Part shown: piece after piece, positions 14,629-20,615 of the stretch | Layout of the letters: the number at the start of each line of letters is the position of its first letter | Position numbering within the stretch: the stretch's first letter is position 1 | Source: Bacteroidales bacterium | GTDB lineage: Bacteria; Bacteroidota; Bacteroidia; Bacteroidales; UBA932 | Length of the DNA: 20,615 bases | Direction: 5' to 3' | Assembly (NCBI GenBank): GCA_017527625.1 | Contig: JAFXPV010000003.1 | Span: 1 to 20,615, forward strand | Position numbers and translations under genes: made by a program | The notes under the pieces: generated by a model | Told to the model about the DNA's origin: nothing | Seen by the model: the letters and a program-made list of their open reading frames with translations, nothing else | Database searches by the model: none

Positions 14629-14631
14629 CAA
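14601..14631 (-). promoter_or_regulatory. Promoter of tRNA-Gly (TTG-N20-TACATTTG)
   Basis: On the - strand, TTG (14631-14629), a 20-base spacer, then TACATTTG (14608-14601), a full match to the Bacteroidota -33/-7 pattern. The -7 box ends 13 bases before the mature tRNA 5' end. It interlocks with the rightward galK promoter. Confidence 0.75.
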
Positions 14632-14674
14632 GATACGACTCGCAATAAACAAACCACTAAATAATCAAAAACAA

Positions 14675-15844
14675 ATGCTGAATCACAAATCAGTCCTCAG
14701 ATGCTTTGAAAAGCAGTTCGGACACAAGAAATGCAGCCTGTATACCTCGCCGGGCCGCATCAACCTCATCGGAGAACACACAGATTACAACGGCGGCTTC
14801 GTCCTTCCCGCAGCCATTGACAAAGCAATGTCAGTAGCCATCTGCAAGAACGGCACCGACACCATCAACGTATATTCAATGGACTTCAACGCCAAGTTGG
14901 CTATCGACATCAACGGTCCCAAGCCCGAAGAGCAGTGGGCCTGCTACATCTACGGCGTAGTCGCCGAGATGAAGAAGCGCGGCGCTGCTCCCGGCGGCTT
15001 CGACTGCGTGTTCGGAGGTGACGTTCCCCTCGGAGCAGGTATGTCGTCGTCGGCTGCCCTCGAATCAGTGTTCGGCTATGCCATCAACGACCAGTTCAAG
15101 CTCGGCTTCAAGCGCGAAGACCTCGCCAAGATCGGTCAGATGACCGAGCACAACTATGTCGGCGTGCGTTGCGGCATTATGGACCAGTTCGCATCTCTGT
15201 TCGGCAAGGACGGCCACGTGATCCGTCTGGACTGCCGCAGCCTCAAATACAAGAGATTCCCCTTCAATCCCCGCGGCTACAGGGTTGTCCTCATCGACAC
15301 GATGGTGAAACACACCCTCGCCTCATCTGAATATAACGTCCGCCGCGCACAGTGCGAAGAGGGCGTTGCTAGGATTGCAAAGGACCATCCCGGAGTGGAG
15401 CTGCTTCGCGACGTGACTCCCAAGATGCTCGAGAGCTACCGCGACAAACTGGACCCGATGGTATTCAAGAGATGCTCTTATGTAGTATACGAAGACAAGC
15501 GCTTGCTCGACGGCTGCCGCGACCTTGAGAAGGGCGACCTGAAGGCATTCGGCGCCAAGATGTTCGCAACCCACGACGGTCTCAGCAAGGACTACGGCGT
15601 GAGCTGCGAGGAGCTCGACTTCATCGTCGACATCGCCCGCAAGAACGAGGGCGTCATCGGCGCACGTATGATGGGCGGCGGCTTCGGCGGCTGCGTCATC
15701 AGCATCGTCAAATCCGGCGCATACAAGGGCTACATCGAGGACGTCAAGAAAGCCTATATCAAGAAATTCGGCAAGGATCCGCGCGTGATCAACGTTGTCA
15801 TAAGTGACGGTGCCAAGAAGTGGAATCTCAGAAAAATCAAATAA
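14675..15844 (+). CDS. galK: Galactokinase
   Basis: GalK phosphorylates alpha-D-galactose with ATP to galactose-1-phosphate in the Leloir pathway (cytosol). The 389 residues are the usual length. The galactokinase signature GRINLIGEHTDYNGG starts at about residue 27. The GHMP ATP loop GAGMSSSAAL is at about 120-129, the catalytic Asp is D170 (CGIMDQF), and the C-terminal GHMP motif GGGFGG is near residue 331. This full set separates it from other GHMP sugar kinases. The mutarotase gene starts 2 bases after its stop, giving a compact galK-galM unit; no galT, galE or galactose transporter gene is in the window. The ATG is preceded by an A-rich leader without a Shine-Dalgarno sequence, usual for the phylum. 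Confidence 0.98.
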   Translation: MLNHKSVLRCFEKQFGHKKCSLYTSPGRINLIGEHTDYNGGFVLPAAIDKAMSVAICKNGTDTINVYSMDFNAKLAIDINGPKPEEQWACYIYGVVAEMKKRGAAPGGFDCVFGGDVPLGAGMSSSAALESVFGYAINDQFKLGFKREDLAKIGQMTEHNYVGVRCGIMDQFASLFGKDGHVIRLDCRSLKYKRFPFNPRGYRVVLIDTMVKHTLASSEYNVRRAQCEEGVARIAKDHPGVELLRDVTPKMLESYRDKLDPMVFKRCSYVVYEDKRLLDGCRDLEKGDLKAFGAKMFATHDGLSKDYGVSCEELDFIVDIARKNEGVIGARMMGGGFGGCVISIVKSGAYKGYIEDVKKAYIKKFGKDPRVINVVISDGAKKWNLRKIK

Positions 15845-15846
15845 CT

Positions 15847-16869
15847 ATGGCAGAAATCAAACATTTCACCCTCACCAACAGCAAAGGCGAGAGCGTCGTA
15901 CTGAGCAACTTCGGAGCCAGCATCCTGGCCATCAACGTTCCTGACCGCGGCGGCCGTATCGACAACGTCGTGCTGGCCTATGCCAAAGACGAGGACTACT
16001 ATGACGACGGTCCCTTTATGGGCAAGACTCCCGGAAGATATTCAAACCGTATCGCGAAGGGCCATTTCACCCTTGACGGCAAGCAATACACCCTCTCTAT
16101 CAACTGCGGCACCGAGCACCTGCACGGCGGCATCAAGGAAGAGAGCTACGCCAACCGCGTGTGGGACGCCGAGCAGAAAGGCAATTCAGTCGTGATGTCA
16201 CTTTTCAGCCCTGACGGCGACGCCGGCTATCCCGGCAACCTGAAAGTCCAGGCCACCTATACCTGGGATGACGACAGCTGCCTCACCCTCGACTTCGTCG
16301 CCACTACCGATGCCAAGACTGTCGTGAACCTTACCAACCACGTCTATTTCGACCTGCGCGGCGCCAGCAACAAGCAAGGAGGCATACTCAACCACGTGCT
16401 GAAGCTCAACTGCAGCAGGTATCTCCCCACCGACGACCAGCTGATTCCCACCGGAGAAATCGCTCCGGTTGCCGGGACTCCGATGGACTTCACCAAAGGC
16501 AGGATCGTAGGAAAGGATATCCACGATTACAGCTTCCCCGCACTCAAGTTCGGCAAGGGGTACGATGCCTGCTGGGCTATCGACGACTTCGACGGCAGCA
16601 TCAAGCCGATCGCCGAGCTGTGTGAGCCCTCTACCGGCAGGAAGATGGTCCTGAGCACCAACAAGCCCGGAGTCCAGCTCTACACCGGCAACTACCTCGA
16701 AGGCTGCCCCGACGGTCCTGGCGGATATGTCTACAAGGAGAATGACGGTCTGGCTCTCGAGTGCCAGGACTTCCCGGACGCTCCCAACCATCCCAACTTC
16801 GGCTACAAGCCGCTTGAGCCCGGAGAAACATACCACCACACTATGAAGTGGCAGTTCTCCGCTGAATAA
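15847..16869 (+). CDS. galM: Aldose 1-epimerase (galactose mutarotase)
   Basis: GalM interconverts beta- and alpha-galactose, supplying the alpha anomer to GalK. The protein has 340 residues. Motifs seen are GRYSNRIAKG with HLHGG about 20 residues later, the catalytic His in LTNHVYFDL (H165) and the catalytic Glu in LECQDFPDAPNHPNF (E305). The ATG at 15847, 2 bases after the galK stop, gives MAEIKHFTLTNSKG, a normal N-terminus; an in-frame upstream start inside galK would add nine residues without support. There is no signal peptide, so it acts in the cytosol, unlike some exported Bacteroidota mutarotases. A strong terminator follows 27 bases after the stop. Confidence 0.96.
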   Translation: MAEIKHFTLTNSKGESVVLSNFGASILAINVPDRGGRIDNVVLAYAKDEDYYDDGPFMGKTPGRYSNRIAKGHFTLDGKQYTLSINCGTEHLHGGIKEESYANRVWDAEQKGNSVVMSLFSPDGDAGYPGNLKVQATYTWDDDSCLTLDFVATTDAKTVVNLTNHVYFDLRGASNKQGGILNHVLKLNCSRYLPTDDQLIPTGEIAPVAGTPMDFTKGRIVGKDIHDYSFPALKFGKGYDACWAIDDFDGSIKPIAELCEPSTGRKMVLSTNKPGVQLYTGNYLEGCPDGPGGYVYKENDGLALECQDFPDAPNHPNFGYKPLEPGETYHHTMKWQFSAE

Positions 16870-16896
16870 AGCCCGAGGGCGACATATTGTTCGAAA

Positions 16897-16941
16897 AATT
16901 GAGGGTATCGTTGACATAAATGATACCCTCAATTGTTTTTT
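16897..16941 (+). terminator. Intrinsic terminator after galM
   Basis: AATTGAGGGTATC (16897-16909) and GATACCCTCAATT (16922-16934) form a perfect 13-bp stem with a 12-base loop, followed by G and six T (16936-16941). A run of A before the stem makes it possibly bidirectional. Its 3' edge overlaps the thrB promoter. Confidence 0.93.
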
Positions 16942-16963
16942 AATGCACGAGTTCCTATTTTTG
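16933..16963 (+). promoter_or_regulatory. Promoter of thrBC (TTG-N20-TATTTTTG)
   Basis: TTG at 16933-16935, exactly 20 bases of spacer and TATTTTTG at 16956-16963, a full match to the Bacteroidota consensus. Transcription would start about 17 bases before the thrB ATG. The -33 element shares bases with the right arm of the galM terminator. Confidence 0.78.
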
Positions 16964-16986
16964 CAGCTACATTGTTTCGCAGTGGT

Positions 16987-17919
16987 ATGAGAAAAGTTAG
17001 AGTTTTTGCACCGGCGTCCATTGCCAATATGGGCTGCGGTTTCGACATCATCGGTCTGGCCCTTGACGAAGTAGGGGACATCATTGAAATTGTTCAAAGC
17101 GAAGGAGACGGCCTGACCATCACCAACAAGACAGACGTTCCGCTTCCCGAAGACATCGAGAAGAACGTCATAACACCGGTGGTCCGCTCTTTTCTCAAGA
17201 GGATCGGCAAGAAAGCCCAGATAGACGTCACCATCTGCGAGAAGATTTATCCCGGCAGCGGCATAGGCTCCAGCGCGGCATCCAGTGCTGCGGCTGCCTA
17301 CGGTATGAACGAGCTTTACGGCTGCCCCCTGACAGAAGAGGAGGTAGTCGAGTGCGCGATGGAGGGTGAAAACCTCGCTTCCGGCGGCTACCACGCTGAC
17401 AATGCGGCTCCCGCAGTGATGGGCGGCATCATCCTCATCCGCGGCTATGAACCCCTTGACGTAGTGAAGATTTCCGTGCCCGGCAATTTCTACTGTGCCG
17501 TGATCCATCCCCGCATCGTCGTCTCAACCAGGGAGGCCCGCGAGATCCTGCCAAAGCAGGTGCCCCTGCACAGCGCCATCACCCAATGGGGCAATGTGGG
17601 CGGTCTGGTGGCCGGCCTTTTCACTTCAGATATCGAACTGGTCGGCCGCTCGATGAAGGATGTAATCGCAGAGCCGTACCGCAAGCAGTTCATCCCCGGT
17701 TTCGACGAGCTCCGCGAGAAAGTCCTCAAGGCCGGTGCGCTTGCAATGAACATCTCCGGTTCGGGTCCTTCAGTGTTTGCGCTTTGCAACCATAAGGACA
17801 AGGCAGATGCTGCCGGCAAGGTGATGGGTGAACATTTCAGCTCCCGCGGCATCGAGAATGAGGTTTATGTGGTGAAGGTTTCCAACAAGGGAGCCAAACT
17901 GACAAGAGTTTCCATCTGA
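16987..17919 (+). CDS. thrB: Homoserine kinase (GHMP family)
   Basis: ThrB phosphorylates homoserine with ATP to O-phosphohomoserine, the substrate of ThrC. The 310 residues fit the family (~300-310). Visible marks are the N-terminal VFAPASIANMGCGFDIIGLA, the GHMP ATP loop PGSGIGSSAASS (89-100), the homoserine-kinase block GYHADNAAPAVMGG (about 138-151) and a C-terminal GHMP motif NISGSGPSVFAL. The start at 16987 gives MRKVRVFAPA and lies just after a full promoter; an in-frame TTG further upstream (16933) is part of that promoter and is rejected. The stop overlaps the thrC ATG by one base (TGATG). No thrA is in the window. Confidence 0.96.
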   Translation: MRKVRVFAPASIANMGCGFDIIGLALDEVGDIIEIVQSEGDGLTITNKTDVPLPEDIEKNVITPVVRSFLKRIGKKAQIDVTICEKIYPGSGIGSSAASSAAAAYGMNELYGCPLTEEEVVECAMEGENLASGGYHADNAAPAVMGGIILIRGYEPLDVVKISVPGNFYCAVIHPRIVVSTREAREILPKQVPLHSAITQWGNVGGLVAGLFTSDIELVGRSMKDVIAEPYRKQFIPGFDELREKVLKAGALAMNISGSGPSVFALCNHKDKADAAGKVMGEHFSSRGIENEVYVVKVSNKGAKLTRVSI

Positions 17920-19220
17920 TGGTTTACTATAGCACAAGAGACAGAGAAAGGCTGCATCCCTACAGCCTTAAGGAAGCTGCGTTTATGGGTCTTGCACCCG
18001 ACGGCGGCCTGTTTGTGCCAGAGCGCATCCCCGCTGTCGATATGGCGGTGGTGGAGAGCAAGGCGGCTGAATCCTATGCAGAGATGGCCTGCTATCTGGC
18101 CGGCCTGTTCTTCGGCGACGACGTGCCGCAGGCAGACCTGCGCAGGATGGTCTTCAATGCCTACAACTTCGACTGCCCGCTGGTGAAGGTGGGGGAGGGT
18201 AAGTACACCCTCGAACTGTTCCACGGTCCGACCTTTGCCTTCAAGGACTTCGGCGCCCGCTTTATGGGCGGAATGCTCGGCCTGCTGAATCAGTCGGCCG
18301 AAGACCTGGTGGTGCTCACGGCAACATCGGGTGACACAGGAAGTGCAGTTGCCGCCGGTTTCTACAACGTGCCGGGCATCAAGGTGGTTGTGCTCTACCC
18401 GAACGGCAAGGTTTCCGACCTGCAGGAGAGCCAGATGACCACTCTGGGCGGCAATATCCGTCCCGTGCGTGTCAACGGCAATTTCGACGACTGCCAGGCC
18501 CTCGTAAAGCAGGTTTTCAATGATTCTGCGTTCCGTTCTCACGTCAACGTGACTTCGGCCAATTCCATAAACATCCTTCGCTGGATTCCCCAGTCATTCT
18601 ATTATTTCTACGGCTGGTGCCAGTGGAAGAAGGCGACGGGGGAGCAGCTGCCCACCATCGTCGTGCCCAGCGGCAACTACGGCAACATCACTGCCGGTAT
18701 GCTGGCTCAAGCTATGGGACTGCCGGTGAAGGGCTTCGTGGCCGGCTCGAACGCCAACGACGTGGTGCCGGAGTACCTGCGCAGCGGCATCTACAGCCCG
18801 AGAGAGAGCGTGCGCACCATCGCCAACGCTATGGATGTCGGAGCGCCGAGCAACTTCGAGCGGATGATGTATCTCTACGGAGAGGATTTCGACCGTCTCA
18901 CCGGCTCTCTGGCCGGCTTCAGCAATACCGACGCCGAGATACGTGACGGCATCCGCGATATGTACGAGAAGTTCGGCTATGTTTCCGACCCCCACAGTGC
19001 TGTGGGCTACAACGCCTCGAAGTTCTATGGCATCGAGGGCTTCTGGCTCTCCACAGCCCATCACGCCAAGTTCCGCGAGGTCATTGCCGACACCCTCGGC
19101 CGCGAATTTCCAATCCCCGAAGGCCTGCAGGTCGCAATGCACAAACAGAAGCACTTCCACCCGATGGATGTGTCAGTCGCAGCGCTGGAGGACTATATCG
19201 TGGAGTGCGTGAGAGAGTAG
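17919..19220 (+). CDS. thrC: Threonine synthase
   Basis: ThrC converts O-phosphohomoserine to threonine using PLP. The 433 residues match the usual bacterial length. The N-terminal threonine-synthase domain (YYSTRDRE, then LAPDGGLFVPE) is followed by the PLP lysine K109 in HGPTFAFKDFGARF, the ATSGDTGSAVAAG phosphate loop at about 139-151 and the PSGNYGNITAG segment at about 250-260. The one-base overlap with thrB points to translational coupling. No terminator follows; the lipoprotein gene starts 11 bases after the stop. Bases 19115-19141, encoding PEGLQVAM, are repeated almost exactly at 20363-20389. Confidence 0.97.
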   Translation: MVYYSTRDRERLHPYSLKEAAFMGLAPDGGLFVPERIPAVDMAVVESKAAESYAEMACYLAGLFFGDDVPQADLRRMVFNAYNFDCPLVKVGEGKYTLELFHGPTFAFKDFGARFMGGMLGLLNQSAEDLVVLTATSGDTGSAVAAGFYNVPGIKVVVLYPNGKVSDLQESQMTTLGGNIRPVRVNGNFDDCQALVKQVFNDSAFRSHVNVTSANSINILRWIPQSFYYFYGWCQWKKATGEQLPTIVVPSGNYGNITAGMLAQAMGLPVKGFVAGSNANDVVPEYLRSGIYSPRESVRTIANAMDVGAPSNFERMMYLYGEDFDRLTGSLAGFSNTDAEIRDGIRDMYEKFGYVSDPHSAVGYNASKFYGIEGFWLSTAHHAKFREVIADTLGREFPIPEGLQVAMHKQKHFHPMDVSVAALEDYIVECVRE

Positions 19221-19231
19221 TATAGTACTGT

Positions 19232-20362
19232 ATGATTATGAAAATATCAAGATTGGCTATTATTTGTCTGTTTGCTGTAACCGCGCTGAGCGCTTGCCGC
19301 GAGACAGAAATTCCGTCCGCGGCAGTCAATGCTGATTCCATCGCCGGCTTCTACCTGCTCAATGAAGGTAACAAGGGGAGCAACAGATGCACACTTGACT
19401 ACTATGACTACCAAAGCGAAGTATACATCAAAAACGTATTTGCTGAACGCAATCCGGGAATGGTCGAGTCACTTGGAGACCTCGGCAATGACCTGCAGCG
19501 CTACGGGTCCAAGCTATATGCCGTGGTAAACTGCTCAAACCTGGTTGAGGTCATTGATGTCGCGACGGCAAAGCATATAGGGCAGGTATCTGTCCCTAAC
19601 TGCCGCTACATAGTCTTTCAGGACGGCTACGCATACGTAAGCTCATACGCAGGGCCAGTGGATTCTGAACGGGACTCTGTCGGTTATGTCGCAAAAATCG
19701 ACACGACTTCCCTTCAGGTAGTGGCGACCTGCAAGGTGGGATATCAGCCGGAAGAGATGGTCATCACGAATGGCAAACTATATGTGGCCAATTCGGGATG
19801 CTGCCGTGAGCCCGATTACGAGCATACAATCTCGGTTGTCGATCTGGATTCGTTTCAGGAACTCGGCAAAATAGACGTGGCTCCAAACCTGCACCGGATG
19901 GAGCTTGACCCCTACGGCAAACTCTGGGTGTCCAGCAGGGGCGATTATTACGATATACAATCGATGTTATTTGTCATCGATACGGATGGCGACTGTGTCA
20001 TCGATCAGTTAGACTTGTTGCCCTGCAGCGATATGACCATCTGCGGTGATTCGCTCTACGTGTTGGCCAATGTCTGGAGTAACTTCACACAGGCCAGCGA
20101 GGTCAGCTATGGCATCGTGGATTTGACCACCCGCCAGATTGTCTCCCGCAGTTTTATCAGCGACGGCACTGACGACCAGTTCCAAAACCCCTACGGCATA
20201 GCTGTCAACCCCCAGACGCGCGAAATCTTCATAACCGAAGCCCGCGACTATGTCACCCCGGGAAGAATCTATTGCTACTCGCCCGAAGGCCGGCTAAAAT
20301 GGCGAGCCGACACAGGCGATGTCCCTTCCCGCATCGTATTCACCAACACGCCCCTCCTCTGA
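19232..20362 (+). CDS. YncE/DUF5074-type beta-propeller surface lipoprotein (BtuG-like fold)
   Basis: A 376-residue predicted lipoprotein: short basic N-terminus, hydrophobic core, then lipobox LSAC with the lipidated Cys at 22 (20 if translation starts at the second ATG, 19238). Acidic residues directly after the Cys (CRETE) resemble the export signal that sends Bacteroidota lipoproteins to the cell surface. The mature part opens with FYLLNEGNKGSNRCTLDYYD and repeats short beta-strand units such as GSKLYAVVNCSNLVEVIDVAT, GYAYVSS, GKLYVANSG and SLYVLANV, the blade pattern of seven-bladed YncE-like propellers. That family includes BtuG, the surface cobalamin-binding protein, but ligand and partner transporter cannot be read here. 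It looks more AT-rich than its neighbours. It follows thrC by 11 bases with no evident promoter, and is immediately followed by a 27-bp copy of thrC sequence. Confidence 0.86.
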   Translation: MIMKISRLAIICLFAVTALSACRETEIPSAAVNADSIAGFYLLNEGNKGSNRCTLDYYDYQSEVYIKNVFAERNPGMVESLGDLGNDLQRYGSKLYAVVNCSNLVEVIDVATAKHIGQVSVPNCRYIVFQDGYAYVSSYAGPVDSERDSVGYVAKIDTTSLQVVATCKVGYQPEEMVITNGKLYVANSGCCREPDYEHTISVVDLDSFQELGKIDVAPNLHRMELDPYGKLWVSSRGDYYDIQSMLFVIDTDGDCVIDQLDLLPCSDMTICGDSLYVLANVWSNFTQASEVSYGIVDLTTRQIVSRSFISDGTDDQFQNPYGIAVNPQTREIFITEARDYVTPGRIYCYSPEGRLKWRADTGDVPSRIVFTNTPLL

Positions 20363-20389
20363 CCCCGAAGGCCTCCAGGTCGCAATGCA
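20363..20389 (+). repeat. 27-bp near-exact copy of the thrC 3' coding region
   Basis: This segment begins at the first base after the lipoprotein stop codon. It matches 19115-19141 inside thrC at 26 of 27 bases (G at 19127 is C at 20375). The offset is 1248 bases. The match stops abruptly on both sides. Part of it (CCCGAAGGCCT, 20364-20374) is also repeated in inverted form at 20476-20486. Confidence 0.9.
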
Positions 20390-20399
20390 TATCCTATAC

Positions 20400-20436
20400 C
20401 GGGCAAGGCGTGCCGTATTTTTACCCACCTTGCCCG
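20400..20436. repeat. Hairpin CGGGCAAGG/CCTTGCCCG
   Basis: A perfect 9-bp stem (20400-20408 with 20428-20436) around a 19-base loop. It sits inside the wider inverted repeat 20364-20374 / 20476-20486. It could end transcription from the lipoprotein gene, but no T-run follows the stem. Confidence 0.65.
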
Positions 20437-20492
20437 CCAAGATGGTTTAATGGCGGCAGCCTCAGATGGAAAGTAAGGCCTTCGGGAAGCTC

Positions 20493-20572
20493 GTTCGCTG
20501 CGCTCTCTCGTACCCTCCCATTGCCTGCTTCGTCATGCTTCGCATAACTCGCATTCAACGGGCACCCTCCCC
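20493..20572. repeat. Dispersed intergenic repeat, copy B
   Basis: The second copy of the ~80-base repeat, in the same orientation as copy A. Its internal hairpin is ATGC-TTC-GCAT (20535-20545), and a hairpin TGGCC-GGGT-GGCCA (20578-20591) follows after 6 bases. The window ends 43 bases later, so the full right boundary is not seen. Two of the only three CATG sites found in the window lie here or just beyond (20534, 20590). Confidence 0.88.
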
Positions 20573-20615
20573 TTCCCTGGCCGGGTGGCCATGTTCCCTC
20601 AGACCTTCTTTCCAT

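Noticed and set aside
16933..16986. TTG start extending thrB by 18 residues
   Set aside because: The TTG is the -33 element of a perfect promoter, and the extension does not resemble homoserine kinases.
16198..17508. 436-codon antisense open frame across galM and thrB
   Set aside because: It runs opposite two clear genes and through a strong terminator and promoter, and shows no family resemblance.
20421..20615. 64-codon leftward frame at the right edge
   Set aside because: It is the translation of dispersed repeat copy B, open at the window edge, with no independent evidence of coding.

Overview
The window looks like chromosome of a moderately high-GC member of the Bacteroidota, most likely Bacteroidales. 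Several intergenic regions carry the Bacteroidota promoter signature (a -7 box TAnnTTTG, in two cases with a TTG exactly 20 bases upstream). Genes lack obvious Shine-Dalgarno sequences. The accessory families are typical of the phylum: a DUF4293 membrane protein, a YncE/DUF5074-type surface lipoprotein, secreted M28 and M23 peptidases, and a long TPR protein. There is no phage, IS transposase or CRISPR array.

Layout. Positions 1-5998 (+) hold the 3' half of uvrB, a long RelA/SpoT homologue and uvrA, overlapping or abutting like one operon. Positions 6001-8235 (-) hold a SirB1-like transglutaminase-fold protein, a uridine-phosphorylase-type enzyme and a DUF4293 membrane protein, read from a promoter near 8257. 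Positions 8281-11228 (-) hold a secreted M28 peptidase followed by a periplasmic TPR protein, with overlapping stop and start. Positions 11307-13375 (+) hold an M23/LysM peptidoglycan hydrolase, a PnuC-type vitamin transporter and a YfcE-type phosphodiesterase. A CYTH triphosphatase lies at 13362-13832 (-). Then comes about 680 bp without a gene, packed with hairpins and repeats, ending at tRNA-Gly(CCC) on the - strand. Positions 14675-16869 (+) hold galK-galM, closed by a strong terminator. Positions 16987-20362 (+) hold thrB-thrC and a YncE/BtuG-like lipoprotein. The last 250 bp again hold repeats.

How the genes work together. UvrA and UvrB are nucleotide-excision-repair partners, with a (p)ppGpp synthetase gene between them. 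GalM and GalK perform the first two Leloir steps. ThrB and ThrC convert homoserine to threonine.

The most notable signals are not protein-coding. (1) The tetranucleotide CATG is almost absent: I found three in 20.6 kb where base composition predicts about 75, and two of the three lie in the repeat-rich right end. (2) An ~80-bp intergenic repeat occurs twice (14151-14232 and 20493-20572) with a hairpin whose stem differs between copies but stays paired. (3) Two 54-bp hairpin units at 13985-14110 can fold in alternative ways. (4) The 3' end of tRNA-Gly lies inside a perfect 23-bp inverted repeat, and the tRNA and galK promoters interlock. (5) A 27-bp copy of the thrC 3' coding region begins right after the stop codon of the lipoprotein gene. 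The RelA/SpoT homologue also has a degenerate hydrolase site.
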